From positions 1 to 64,000 of the forward strand of contig DATNDR010000050.1 of assembly GCA_035606945.1 (NCBI GenBank): a stretch of DNA of 64,000 bases, given 5' to 3'. Positions within the stretch are counted from its first letter, which is position 1. Each line of letters begins with the position of its first letter. The position numbers and the translations under genes are program-made. The notes below the pieces were generated by a model that had not been told where the DNA came from, searched no databases, and saw only the letters and a program-made list of their open reading frames with translations. The DNA comes from GCA-003244245 sp035606945 (lineage in GTDB: Bacteria > Actinomycetota > Actinomycetes > Mycobacteriales > Pseudonocardiaceae). Positions 40,662-50,071 of the stretch are shown here, piece by piece.

Positions 40662-41525
40662 ATGGGTACGGTAGGCGGGATGGCACGGCGCGCACAGGGT
40701 GAGTTGGATCTGGGGGGTCTGCCCCGGCCGTTGGTGCGGGTCACTCCCGCCAAGCTCAGTACCTGGATCGGCTGCCCGCGCCGCTATCGGATGGCCTATC
40801 TGGATCGGCCCGCCCCGGCCCGTGGTGGCGCCTGGGCGCACAACACGTTGGGCGCGGTGGTGCACACCGCGCTGCGGGCACTGTTCGATCTCGCGCCGGA
40901 TCGGCGCCGCCCGCATGCGGCGGCCGCGCTGGTGGCGACGCACTGGTCCGGGGAGGGCTTCGCGGACGCCGCGCAGGCCGCCGACTATCGCAGCCGCGCG
41001 CAGGACTGGGTGGCACGCTACGTCGATGAGCTCGACCCCCATCTCGATCCGGTGGGCGTCGAGCGATGGGTCTCCGCGCCGACCCGGCGGATCGTCGCGG
41101 AAGGGCGGGTGGACCGGATCGACGAGCGGGACGGCGAGCTGGTCGTGGTGGATTACAAGACCGGTCGCCAAGCGCTGACCGTCGATGACGCACGGGGCTC
41201 GCAGGCGCTGGCGCTCTACGCCTTCGCGGCGCGGCGCACGTTGCGCCGGGAGTGCCGCCGGGTCGAGCTCCATCACCTGCCCACCGGCACCGTGGCCGGC
41301 TGGGAACACACCGATCAATCGCTGACCAGGCACCTGCAGCGTGCTGAGGAGGCGGCTGAGGAAATCGCGCTGGCCACCGACACCCTGGAGACCGGAGGCG
41401 ATCCGGAAATCCTGTTCCCCCCGGTTCCCGGACGGGCCTGCTCCTGGTGCGATTTCCGGCGGCACTGCCCCGAGGGACGCGCCAGCGCCCCCGATCTGCA
41501 GCCGTGGGCGCTGCTGGCACCGTGA
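40662..41525 (+). CDS. RecB-family PD-(D/E)XK exonuclease with Fe-S cysteines
   Basis: 287-residue nuclease-domain protein. The PD-(D/E)XK core has AEGRVDRIDERDGELVVVDYKTG, with the catalytic Asp and Lys. One Cys near the N-terminus (TWIGCPRRYRMAYL) and three at the end (CSWCDFRRHCPEG) make the 4Fe-4S arrangement typical of AddB/Cas4-like nucleases. It probably acts in DNA end processing. No cas genes are near, so it is not a Cas4. ATG 40662 has GGGAGG 8 bases upstream. ATG 40680 is an alternative. Confidence 0.85.
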   Translation: MGTVGGMARRAQGELDLGGLPRPLVRVTPAKLSTWIGCPRRYRMAYLDRPAPARGGAWAHNTLGAVVHTALRALFDLAPDRRRPHAAAALVATHWSGEGFADAAQAADYRSRAQDWVARYVDELDPHLDPVGVERWVSAPTRRIVAEGRVDRIDERDGELVVVDYKTGRQALTVDDARGSQALALYAFAARRTLRRECRRVELHHLPTGTVAGWEHTDQSLTRHLQRAEEAAEEIALATDTLETGGDPEILFPPVPGRACSWCDFRRHCPEGRASAPDLQPWALLAP

Positions 41526-41803
41526 CCGCACTGCGCGACCGAGCCATTCTGGGCTTATCCGGTGTGCTGGCCGGCGGCCTGGTGGCACTGGCGATCATCG
41601 TGTGCCTGGCTCAGTGGCTGGCCGGTGCGTCAGGTTATCCCGGTCCCGGCTCGGCGGCCGTTGCCGGTCATGTGCTGGCGGCGCTGGCCGCCGTGGGATT
41701 GCAGGCGGCCGCGGAGCGATTGCACGGCCGTATCGCCACACTGGCAGCCTGGTCGGTGGCGCTGCTCGCAGCGGCCGTGCTCTGGTTCGGTTGGTGGGCC
41801 TGA
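41522..41803 (+). CDS. Small three-span membrane protein
   Basis: 93-residue hydrophobic protein with three predicted spans (about residues 8-28, 38-58 and 68-90). GTG 41522 overlaps the stop of the nuclease gene (GTGA), so it is translationally coupled to it. No family recognised. A link to the nuclease is only positional. Confidence 0.65.
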   Translation: MTALRDRAILGLSGVLAGGLVALAIIVCLAQWLAGASGYPGPGSAAVAGHVLAALAAVGLQAAAERLHGRIATLAAWSVALLAAAVLWFGWWA

Positions 41804-41851
41804 CACCCGGGTTCCGGCCGCGCGGGCTGGGCGGCTCACCGATCTCGATTC

Positions 41852-41917
41852 TGTCGTGAACTCGACACCACCGACATTCGAGGCAGCGGCCAGGCCGCTG
41901 GTGTCGAGTTCACGACA
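41852..41917. repeat. Inverted repeat, family B copy 2
   Basis: Perfect 19-bp arms 41852-41870 and 41899-41917 (core GTGAACTCGACACCA), with a nested AGCGGC-CAG-GCCGCT hairpin at 41885-41899. It lies between convergent genes and may serve as a terminator. It shares its core with the element at 7724-7791. Confidence 0.75.
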
Positions 41918-41951
41918 CTGGACTGGTCGGCAACGGGCCGTCGAGCACCGA

Positions 41952-43175
41952 TCAGTCCAGCGCGACGAGGGTGTCACCGCGCTGCTCGAGTAGCACTCCG
42001 CTGGAACTGGCGGTGTCGACAGGGCCACGGTAGCCGCCACGGTCCACGGGCAGCGCGCCGATCTGCTCACCAGTGGTGGTGTCCAGCACGGCCAGTGCCC
42101 CAGGCACCGGTAACAGCAGCCGCCCGGCAACCTCAGAGCCGGGTCCCAGAGATCCGGGGCGGGTCCACCGGGGCCGCAGATCAGCCACGTCCAATGCGAC
42201 AGTGGCCGAGCCGGTGAACCAGTACAGCTCGGTCGCGGTCGGGGTGATATCCACCACACCACCGGGTGGGTCGCCCCGCAGGTCGGCGTCCGGCACGGCC
42301 AGCGGATGTTCGGCTACCGTCCTGCCCTGCCCGTCGAGCACCACCAGCCGAGCTGGGTCGGGCAGCGCCGCTGCTACCCGGTCGCCACTGAGCGCGATGA
42401 CCCTGGCCTGCTGGCCCGGTAGCAACACGCTGAAGATCACCTCGGGCTGGTCGGGCTCCTTGGGATCGGAGCGCTGCACGGTCAGCCGTACCCGCTCCCC
42501 AGGACATCGCTCCACGACAGCCAGCCGACCCCTGGACCCACTACCAGAGCCCACCGCCATCGATCCGTGGAGGCAGTCCGGTCGCGGTTGGGTCGCGGGC
42601 TGCGCCGGTGTCGGTAGCCGCCCGTAGGCCAGCGTGCGCACCAGGTCGGACCGCCATACCTCGAGGTAGTGCTGCCCGCTGGCGGCGACCTGGTTGCCCT
42701 CGGCAGCCAGCCGGGTCGGCGCCTCCACCGGGCCGGTGCGTTGCGGTCCGCGCCGGCCGCTGGCCCAGTCCAGGGCGGTCACCTCGCTGCAGGTCTTGCC
42801 CCGCTGATAGACCGCGATCACTTTGTGAAATGCGGCGGCCACCGTGCACAGCGGCCGGTCTCGCCGGTAGCTCCAGCGCACCGAACCGGTGCGCAGATCC
42901 CGACCGGCAACCGTCCCCTCGCTGCCGGTGACCACCGTGGCACCCTGCACGAGGGGAACCGGGCTGGCCGGGCTCGGCGCCCGCCACGCTTCACTCAGTG
43001 CCGGTGGTAGCCGCTCGATCGCCGAGGGCGCAGCGGCCGGACCGGGCGCGGTGACCAGCGTGGTCTGCCGAGCGTCGCTGGTCCACCACAATGCAGTGGC
43101 GATCCCGAGAACGACCGCTGCCAACGCCGCCGCGGCGGTCAGATCCCACCGAGTACGACGTTCGGGCGCGGGCAT
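41952..43175 (-). CDS. Membrane-anchored PQQ-like beta-propeller protein
   Basis: 407-residue extracytoplasmic protein: one N-terminal membrane anchor (AAAALAAVVLGIATALWW, about residues 14-32) and a repetitive beta-propeller of PQQ/quinoprotein-like blades (VVTGSEGTVAGRDLRTGSVR, VVDITPTATELYWFTGSATV, LAVLDTTTGEQIGALPVD). No catalytic site is visible. The position before the rhlE gene matches Rv3212 of M. tuberculosis. The propeller probably has a scaffold role, as in BamB-like proteins, but that is a guess. Confidence 0.75.
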   Translation of the reverse strand: MPAPERRTRWDLTAAAALAAVVLGIATALWWTSDARQTTLVTAPGPAAAPSAIERLPPALSEAWRAPSPASPVPLVQGATVVTGSEGTVAGRDLRTGSVRWSYRRDRPLCTVAAAFHKVIAVYQRGKTCSEVTALDWASGRRGPQRTGPVEAPTRLAAEGNQVAASGQHYLEVWRSDLVRTLAYGRLPTPAQPATQPRPDCLHGSMAVGSGSGSRGRLAVVERCPGERVRLTVQRSDPKEPDQPEVIFSVLLPGQQARVIALSGDRVAAALPDPARLVVLDGQGRTVAEHPLAVPDADLRGDPPGGVVDITPTATELYWFTGSATVALDVADLRPRWTRPGSLGPGSEVAGRLLLPVPGALAVLDTTTGEQIGALPVDRGGYRGPVDTASSSGVLLEQRGDTLVALD

Positions 43176-43188
43176 CCGACCAGTTCTG

Positions 43189-44991
43189 TCAGCCTGCGGC
43201 GCGAGGCTGGTTGCCGTGTTCTGGACCAGTGACGGCCCCGCCTATGTTCGCACTACCCGTGCCGTGCCCCCGCCTACGCCGCCGCCGGGACCGCAACCGG
43301 ACGTCACCATGGTCGGCCGAGTGCTCCGCCGGGGATGCCGCTTCGATACCGGCCTCGACCACCTCGCCGCGGCGCGTGCGGCGCCGTAGCCTGCGGACCG
43401 GGGGCGGTGGGCCGTCGGTCGATTCACTGCCACCGGTGCGCCCGCCACGGCGGGTGTCCGGGCTACGCCGCCCGCGGCGGCGGTCGTTGTCGTCGCTGGG
43501 CTCGGCAGCGAGTCCAGCTCGGGTTCGTTGGGCGATCGGCAGCTGCCCGGTGGAGTCGGCGGGGATGTCCAGGTCGGTGAACAGGTGCTCGGAGGTGGAG
43601 TAGGTCTCCGCGGGGTCCGGGATACCGAGGTCGAGTGCGTCACTGATGAACTTCCAGCGAGGCTCCTCATCCCAGTCGACGAGGGTGATCGCTACGCCGG
43701 GCCGGCCGGCCCGGCCGGTGCGCCCGCTTCGGTGCACGTAGGTCTTCTCGTCTTCCGGGCACTGGTAATTGATGACGTGCGTGACCTCCGGCACATCGAT
43801 GCCACGAGCTGCGACGTCGGTGGCGACCAGCACGTCCACCTTCTCCGAACGGAACGCTCGCAACGCCTGCTCACGCGCGCCCTGACCGAGATCGCCGTGC
43901 ACGGCCGCGGCCGCGAAACCGCGCTCGGTGAGCTCATCGGTCACCTTCTGCGCAGTACGTTTGGTCCGGGTGAAGATCATCGTCAGGCCTCGGTCACGCG
44001 CCTGCAGGATACGCGCGAGCACCTCCACCTTGTCCATCGCGTGCGCCCGGTACACGAACTGCCGGGTCCGCTCGTGGATAGCGGTGGCGTCGGGTTCCTC
44101 GGCACGGATATGAGTCGGCCGGTTCAGGAAGTTGCGGGCCAGCTTGATGATCGGGCCCGGCATGGTGGCTGAGAACAGCATGGTCTGACGCTGCTCCGGC
44201 ACCATCTGCAAGATCCGCTCGATGTCGGGCAGAAAACCCAGATCGAGCATCTCGTCGGCCTCGTCGAGGACGAGGACTCGCACCTTGCCCAGTACCAGGT
44301 AGCGCTGTTCGGCGAGGTCCAGCAGCCGGCCCGGGGTGCCGACCACCAGGTCCACCCCGCGCCCGAGCGCCTTGACCTGCGGTTCGTAAGGCCGGCCGCC
44401 GTAGACCGAGAGAACGCGGATGCCGAGATTACGGCCCGCTGCGGTCAGGTCAGCGGTGACCTGCAAGCACAGCTCACGGGTGGGCACGACGACCAGGGCA
44501 CGCGGGGTGCCGTCGAGAGCGGTGTCCCCCGTCGTGATCCGCTGGATGAGTGGGACGCCGAAACCCAGCGTCTTGCCGGTGCCGGTACGGGCCTGGCCGA
44601 TCAGGTCGTCCCCAGCGAGGGCCAGTGGCAGGGTCAGCTCTTGAATGGCGAAGGTGCGTTCGATGCCCACCGCGCGCAGAGTCCGGACGATCTCGTCGCG
44701 GACCCCGAGTTCGGCGAAGGTAGGCGAGTCGTTCCGGACCGGAGCGCCCGCCTGCAGCGGCTGTGGCAGTCTCGGTTCGTCGCTATCGCTCTGTGAATCA
44801 TCGATGTGGACACCGTTGGTGGGGCTGAGGTCGGGAACTTCCAAGGGATAGGTGGTTGGCAGGGTGGTCTGGCTGACGGTCAGCGTGCTCGCCTCTCTCG
44901 TACCGGCGCGTCCACGCCACCTCGCTCGACCGGCTGCGCGCCGCGAAGGCGATACCTCAGCCGGGAACGAAGACGCCAGGTCCGCGCTCAC
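43189..44991 (-). CDS. rhlE: DEAD-box RNA helicase (RhlE-type)
   Basis: 600-residue ATP-dependent RNA helicase. The Q motif region is PTFAELGVRDEIVRTL, then Walker A IGQARTGTGKTLGFGVP, DEAD box VLVLDEADEMLDLGFLPD, SAT motif MLFSATMPG, and motif VI HRSGRTGRAGRPG. The C-terminal 130 residues are basic and Arg-rich (RNA binding). The first about 85 residues are unconserved and the GTG at 44991 is uncertain. Rv3211 type, next to the Rv3212-like propeller gene and divergent from the ferritin-like gene. Confidence 0.9.
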   Translation of the reverse strand: MSADLASSFPAEVSPSRRAAGRARWRGRAGTREASTLTVSQTTLPTTYPLEVPDLSPTNGVHIDDSQSDSDEPRLPQPLQAGAPVRNDSPTFAELGVRDEIVRTLRAVGIERTFAIQELTLPLALAGDDLIGQARTGTGKTLGFGVPLIQRITTGDTALDGTPRALVVVPTRELCLQVTADLTAAGRNLGIRVLSVYGGRPYEPQVKALGRGVDLVVGTPGRLLDLAEQRYLVLGKVRVLVLDEADEMLDLGFLPDIERILQMVPEQRQTMLFSATMPGPIIKLARNFLNRPTHIRAEEPDATAIHERTRQFVYRAHAMDKVEVLARILQARDRGLTMIFTRTKRTAQKVTDELTERGFAAAAVHGDLGQGAREQALRAFRSEKVDVLVATDVAARGIDVPEVTHVINYQCPEDEKTYVHRSGRTGRAGRPGVAITLVDWDEEPRWKFISDALDLGIPDPAETYSTSEHLFTDLDIPADSTGQLPIAQRTRAGLAAEPSDDNDRRRGRRSPDTRRGGRTGGSESTDGPPPPVRRLRRRTRRGEVVEAGIEAASPAEHSADHGDVRLRSRRRRRRGHGTGSANIGGAVTGPEHGNQPRAAG

Positions 44992-45110
44992 ATGTCATCC
45001 ACTCGGTGGTATCGACCACCGAGCCGGGCGTGCGGCTACGGGCCTATCAGAGCCGTGCGTCACGCCATGTACACACATGTTACCCGTCCGCGGGTCAGGT
45101 ATGCGCGTGA

Positions 45111-45794
<684 letters not shown>

Positions 45795-45855
45795 ATACCC
45801 GCCGACCGCTCGACTAGCCTGGCGTCAACGTCGATCACACCGTGGAGGTTGTGGC

Positions 45856-46089
45856 GTGGAGGTCAAGATTGGCGTCGCGGACAGTCCTCGCGAGCTGACG
45901 GTGTCTACTGCGGACTCGCCGGACCAGATACAGGCGATGGTCACCGACGCGCTGCGAAACAGCCAGGGACTGCTGACCCTGGTCGACGACAAGGGCCGGC
46001 GGTACATGGTGCCCGCCTCGCGGGTGGCCTACGTCGAGATCGGGCCCGGGGACAGCCGCCGGGTGGGCTTCTCCGTCGGAGGCTCGTAA
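45856..46089 (+). CDS. DUF3107 protein (TB9.4-like)
   Basis: 77-residue DUF3107 protein: MEVKIGVADSPRELTVSTAD and RYMVPASRVAYVEIGPGDSR are the family hallmarks. GTG start at 45856 with GGAGG-like GTGGAGG 7 bases upstream. It is highly conserved in actinobacteria (Rv3208A, TB9.4) and usually near a TetR gene, moeZ and rhlE, as here. The function is unknown. The two-component genes that follow are probably a separate unit. Confidence 0.87.
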   Translation: MEVKIGVADSPRELTVSTADSPDQIQAMVTDALRNSQGLLTLVDDKGRRYMVPASRVAYVEIGPGDSRRVGFSVGGS

Positions 46090-46134
46090 GTGCACACCGC
46101 CTGCTAGCACCGAACGCCACTCACGAGGCTGACT

Positions 46135-46845
46135 ATGTCCCGGCTGCTGGTAGTAGAGGACGACGAGACCATCGGTAGCGTGCTGGAGTCGAGCTTGCGC
46201 GCGCACGGGCACCAGGTCGGGTGGCAGCGCACCGGTCGCGGCGCGCTGCACGTGGCCGCCGAGACCGACTTCGATCTGGTGCTGCTGGATCTGGGATTGC
46301 CCGACTTGGACGGCGTCGAAGTGTGCCGGCAGTTACGTGCCAGCAACCCGACTGCAGTGCTGGTCATCCTCACTGCCCGGACCGACGAGATGGACGTTGT
46401 GGTCGGTCTGGAAGCCGGCGCGGACGACTACCTGACCAAGCCGGTTCGGTTGGCCGAGTTGCTGGCCCGGGTGCGAGCACACCTGCGGCGGGTGGCGCCG
46501 GTGCACACGGGAGCCCACCCGACGCTCACGGTGGGTGATCTGGTGGTGGACACCGGCAGCCGGCGAGCGACCGTCGCGGGGCGGGAGATGCCGCTGCGCG
46601 CCAAGGAGTTCGACCTGCTCGCCCGGCTCGCCGCAGCGCCCGAGTCGGCGATCAGCCGGGAGACCCTGATGGCGCAGGTCTGGGACGAGAACTGGTTCGG
46701 TCCCACCAAAACGCTCGATGTGCACGTGGCGGCGTTGCGCCGCAAACTGGCTGGAATGGCCGCAGTGGGCGCGGTGCCGCGGATCACCACGCTGCGCGGT
46801 CATGGCTACCGCCTAGAGGCGCCTCCGGGGTATGTGATTACTTAA
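46135..46845 (+). CDS. OmpR-family response regulator
   Basis: 236-residue response regulator. The receiver domain (1-118) has the acidic pair LLVVEDDETIG, phospho-acceptor Asp52 in LVLLDLGLPDLDG, and the switch Lys in DDYLTKPVR. The winged-helix DNA-binding domain (130-232) has LRAKEFDLLARLAAAP and GPTKTLDVHVAALRRKL. ATG 46135. It is followed 47 bp later by its sensor kinase. The regulon is unknown. The neighbouring lactoylglutathione/VOC and hydrolase genes are possible but unproven targets. Confidence 0.92.
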   Translation: MSRLLVVEDDETIGSVLESSLRAHGHQVGWQRTGRGALHVAAETDFDLVLLDLGLPDLDGVEVCRQLRASNPTAVLVILTARTDEMDVVVGLEAGADDYLTKPVRLAELLARVRAHLRRVAPVHTGAHPTLTVGDLVVDTGSRRATVAGREMPLRAKEFDLLARLAAAPESAISRETLMAQVWDENWFGPTKTLDVHVAALRRKLAGMAAVGAVPRITTLRGHGYRLEAPPGYVIT

Positions 46846-46892
46846 CGGTGTTCTGGCACGAATTCCACTGACCAGCGTGGTATCAACGCATC

Positions 46893-48179
46893 GTGCGCAC
46901 TCGCATCGTGGGCCTCGCGGTGCTCGCCGCTGTGCTCGCCATCGGCTTGTTCGGCGTGCCGCTGGCCGCCGGTGTGCTCAAGTACGCGAAATCTGACGAG
47001 CGCACGAAGCTGCTGCGGGTAGCCGATGCCGCCGCGGCGGCCGTCACGGCGGACGTCCTTCGCGGGAACATGCCGACCGATCTGCGTGATCCCAAGGACG
47101 GGACGCAACTCGCGGTCTATGTCGATCGGGGATTGCTCATCTTGGGCGCGGGGCCGCAAGGCGGTGACCTCCCGGTTTACCGGGCGCTGCACGGTGAGAT
47201 CAACAACGCCGACGTCAACGGTGACCTGGTGGTGGCGGTGCCGGTGACCCATGACAGCGATGTGATCGGCGCCGTGCGCGCCGCGAGCCCGCTGCGTACC
47301 GTTTACCGGATGGTCGGGCTGGTGTGGCTGGCCATGCTCGGCCTGGGGGGCCTGGCCGTCGGTACGGTCTGGTTGGTGGCCCGGCGGCAGGCCCGGTGGC
47401 TGGCCGAACCGCTCGAGAAACTGTCGGATGCCGCGCTGCGCCTCGGTCAGGGCGACTTCAGCGTCCGGACCGCACCGGCTGCCATCCCCGAGATCGACTC
47501 CGTGGGCTCGGCGCTGAACAGCACGGCCGGGCGCCTGGACGACATGCTCGCCCGCGAACGTTCGTTCTCCGCCGATGCGTCCCATCAGCTGCGCACGCCG
47601 CTGACCGGATTGCGGCTGCGACTCGAAGCGGCGCTGGACCGCCCAGGGCAGGATCTGCGCCTGGCCATCACGGACGGCATCGCCGCCGCGGACCGTCTGG
47701 AGCAGACCATCGAGGAGCTGCTCGCGCTGGCCCGCGATACTCGCAGCTCCAACGCCACCCCCTTGGATCTCCCGACCCTGCTCGACGAGATCGAAGTGGG
47801 CTGGCACGATCGGCTGGCCGCCCAGCAGCGGGCACTGCACGTAGCGGTGGATCCGCACGCACCGGTGTCGCTGGCCTCCACTGCGGCGGTGCGGCAGGTG
47901 CTCACCGTGTTGCTGGACAACGCCGCCACGCACGGCTCGGGCACCGTCTCGGTCGCGGTGCGCAACGCCGTAGACGCCCTGGCCATCGATGTGTCGGACG
48001 AAGGCGCCGGGATCACCGCGGCCGAACCCGAGCTGTTCACCAGGCGTTCGCGCCTCGCCGAAGGACACGGCATCGGTCTCGCCCTGGCCCGCAGCCTGGC
48101 CGAAGCCGAGGGTGGCCGGCTGCGGCTGACCCGGCCCGCGCCGCCGACGTTCACCCTGCTCGTGCCCGCACAGGCATGA
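46893..48179 (+). CDS. Sensor histidine kinase
   Basis: 428-residue membrane sensor kinase. Two spans (about residues 5-27 and 135-160) frame an extracytoplasmic sensor loop of about 105 residues. A HAMP region follows (ARWLAEPLEKLSDAALRLGQ). HisKA contains His231 in SADASHQLRTPLTGL. HATPase motifs are VLLDNAATHGSG (N box), VSDEGAGI (G1) and GHGIGLALARSLAE (G2). GTG start. It pairs with the response regulator upstream. The signal is not predictable. Confidence 0.9.
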   Translation: MRTRIVGLAVLAAVLAIGLFGVPLAAGVLKYAKSDERTKLLRVADAAAAAVTADVLRGNMPTDLRDPKDGTQLAVYVDRGLLILGAGPQGGDLPVYRALHGEINNADVNGDLVVAVPVTHDSDVIGAVRAASPLRTVYRMVGLVWLAMLGLGGLAVGTVWLVARRQARWLAEPLEKLSDAALRLGQGDFSVRTAPAAIPEIDSVGSALNSTAGRLDDMLARERSFSADASHQLRTPLTGLRLRLEAALDRPGQDLRLAITDGIAAADRLEQTIEELLALARDTRSSNATPLDLPTLLDEIEVGWHDRLAAQQRALHVAVDPHAPVSLASTAAVRQVLTVLLDNAATHGSGTVSVAVRNAVDALAIDVSDEGAGITAAEPELFTRRSRLAEGHGIGLALARSLAEAEGGRLRLTRPAPPTFTLLVPAQA

Positions 48180-48251
48180 TCGTGCTGCGCGCAACGGGAG
48201 CGTAGCCGTACCTTATTCAAGCCACGGTCACGCCACGTCGAGGAGGCTGCC

Positions 48252-48734
48252 ATGATCGCGGTTCGCCGGCTCAACCACGCAGTGCTGTTCGTCAGCGACT
48301 TGGACCGTGCAGTCGAGTTCTACCAGCAGGTTTTCGGAATGACGGTGATTGCCCGGGAACCTCGTGCCAATGCCGCATTCCTGCGCGCGGGTGGTTCGGA
48401 CAACCACCACGACCTGGGACTGTTCGGGCTCGGTTCGGCAGCGTCGCGCCCGTCACGCGGACACGTCGGGTTGTACCACCTGGCCTGGCAGGTCGATACC
48501 ATCGACGAGCTGGTCGCGGCGCGCGACGTGCTGCTCGCCTCGGGGGTATTGCGCGGCGAGTCCAGCCACGGAGCGACCAAGAGCCTGTACGGCGCCGACC
48601 CGGACGGCAACGAATTCGAGATCATGTGGATGCTGCCGCGGGCACAGTGGGGTGACTACGAGTCCAGCGCTTCGGTGGAGGCGCTGGATCTGCCCGCGGA
48701 GTTGTCTCGGTGGAGCGGGGTGAGCACCGCGTGA
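48252..48734 (+). CDS. VOC-family protein (glyoxalase/extradiol dioxygenase-like)
   Basis: 160-residue vicinal-oxygen-chelate protein. Metal ligand candidates: His in RLNHAVLFVSDLDRAVEFY, His in GLYHLAWQVDTIDEL, and Glu in DPDGNEFEIMWMLP. The fold resembles catechol 2,3-dioxygenase and glyoxalase I relatives. The substrate is unknown. ATG 48252 has GAGGAGG upstream (48239-48245). Its stop overlaps the start of the next hydrolase gene. Confidence 0.82.
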   Translation: MIAVRRLNHAVLFVSDLDRAVEFYQQVFGMTVIAREPRANAAFLRAGGSDNHHDLGLFGLGSAASRPSRGHVGLYHLAWQVDTIDELVAARDVLLASGVLRGESSHGATKSLYGADPDGNEFEIMWMLPRAQWGDYESSASVEALDLPAELSRWSGVSTA

Positions 48735-49849
48735 CAGGAGCTGTCTCACCGCTGATCAGCCGGTGGGGCTCGCGCGACCCCGATGCCCCGCTCATCGTGG
48801 TGTTCCAGGGCTGTGATGCACTCGGAGCCAGCCACGAAGCGGATCTGGCGATGTTCGTGCGAGGCCTCCCGGACGGGGCCGCGTATGCAGCGGTGCGTGT
48901 CCCGGGGGCAGTTTCGGTCGACCCGGTGCCGGATCCGGCAGCCTTGCGAGGCTGGATCGACGACCAGCGAGCGCCGCAGGTGCCAGTGCTGCTCGTCGGC
49001 GTCGGCGGCGGCGCGGCCCTGGCCGGCGGGATGGTGCTCGCTGATCCAACTCGGTTCGCCGCGGCGGCGCTGCTGTACGGCACGTTGCCATTCGACTCGG
49101 GACTGCCGGTCACCCGTGGTCGCCTGGCCGGACTGCCGGTCTTTTTGACTCACGGTGCGCACGACCTGGTCATCCCGGTGGAGCTGCAGCGCCGGACGTG
49201 GGAGTACCTGGTGCGGGAAAGTGGATCGCCGTTGTGGGCGCAGCGCGAGCCGGGTGGCCATGACCTCACCGCGAAGACCGTGTCCGGACTGGCCGGCTGG
49301 ATCGAGGCGCGGCTGGGTTTCCTACAGTGGGCCACACCGGTGGCCGAAACTGCTGAGCAGGCGCGCTGGCCGATCTTGCCGGATGGCCGGTTGCCCGAGC
49401 GTCGCGGCGAACCGCCTGAGGTCAGTGTCACCACTCCGCAACAACAGCAGTCGCAAAACGCTCCCGCCGGGCTGCAGGACGCGCTGTTCGACCGGGTCAT
49501 GCGACTGGCTGGTGTCGCGACGGCGCCCAGCGCGGTCTCGGTCCCCGGGGCCAGGGCTTTCTTCCTGTGCCCCGGTGACGCCCGGGGGCCCCGCGAGGCG
49601 TTCATCGTGCCCGATCTCGGGGAGTTCGCCCACCTGCATCCCGGCTACGACGGCAGCTTGCACCTGGTGCTGCCGGTCAGCCTGGCTCATGACGCCCTGG
49701 TGAAGGGATGGGCAGCGGCCCACCCGCTGGCCGGGCTTCGGCTGGCCGCGGGCATGGTCATGATCTTCGGGCCGCGCGATGCGGTCGAGCTCGAGATCGT
49801 CACCGCGATCGTCTGCGCCAGCCATACCTACGCCACCGGGATGAGCTGA
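48731..49849 (+). CDS. Alpha/beta-hydrolase-like domain fused to a luciferase-like (DUF5519) domain
   Basis: 372-residue two-domain protein. Residues about 1-205 are a phospholipase/carboxylesterase-type alpha/beta hydrolase: FLTHGAHDLVIPVELQRR supplies an Asp and REPGGHDL a His, but the nucleophile elbow reads LLVGVGGGAALAGG, so the GxSxG serine is replaced by Gly. After a Gln-rich linker, residues about 250-370 form a DUF5519 domain with FAHLHPGYDGSLHLVLP and VKGWAAAHPLA. GTG 48731 overlaps the VOC stop. The hydrolase part may be non-catalytic or use a different mechanism. Confidence 0.72.
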   Translation: MTGAVSPLISRWGSRDPDAPLIVVFQGCDALGASHEADLAMFVRGLPDGAAYAAVRVPGAVSVDPVPDPAALRGWIDDQRAPQVPVLLVGVGGGAALAGGMVLADPTRFAAAALLYGTLPFDSGLPVTRGRLAGLPVFLTHGAHDLVIPVELQRRTWEYLVRESGSPLWAQREPGGHDLTAKTVSGLAGWIEARLGFLQWATPVAETAEQARWPILPDGRLPERRGEPPEVSVTTPQQQQSQNAPAGLQDALFDRVMRLAGVATAPSAVSVPGARAFFLCPGDARGPREAFIVPDLGEFAHLHPGYDGSLHLVLPVSLAHDALVKGWAAAHPLAGLRLAAGMVMIFGPRDAVELEIVTAIVCASHTYATGMS

Positions 49850-50066
49850 TAGCGGAAGCTTGCCTCGCTCGTGACGACCGCCGGGTGGCTGGCTGACCGA
49901 GCTTGGGCGGCGGGCGGGTGCGTCTCTGGTGACTGCGGCGCCGGTGGTGGCCCAGGCCTGTCGCCAGGCGGGCGGCAGGCGCGACTCGCTCGGCACCAGC
50001 GACCCCACCGATCTTGGAACGCTAGTCGCCCACCGCGCCATCCCGGTCACCGTGGTAGGCGTGTGA
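49849..50066 (+). pseudogene. Decayed PIN-domain (VapC-like) gene
   Basis: Two frames together read like a PIN-domain protein. 49849-49893 gives ACLARDDRRVAG (typical first helix). The frame then shifts at about 49890 to WLTELGRRAGASLVTAAPVV, then AQACRQAGGRRDSLG, then jumps to the usual PIN end, TSDPTDLGTLVAHRAIPVTV, with stop at 50066. The conserved middle is missing. There is no start codon or antitoxin gene. This indicates a toxin-type PIN gene ruined by deletion and frameshift. The call rests on pattern memory of the family. Confidence 0.45.
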
Positions 50067-50071
50067 ACGAG

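Noticed and set aside
40662..41525. Cas4 nuclease
   Set aside because: Fe-S cysteines and the PD-(D/E)XK core look similar, but there are no cas genes or CRISPR array, and RecB-family nucleases of this kind are common in actinobacteria.
46842..48194. 450-codon open frame on the minus strand
   Set aside because: Mirror of the histidine kinase gene, whose H, N and G boxes are clear.
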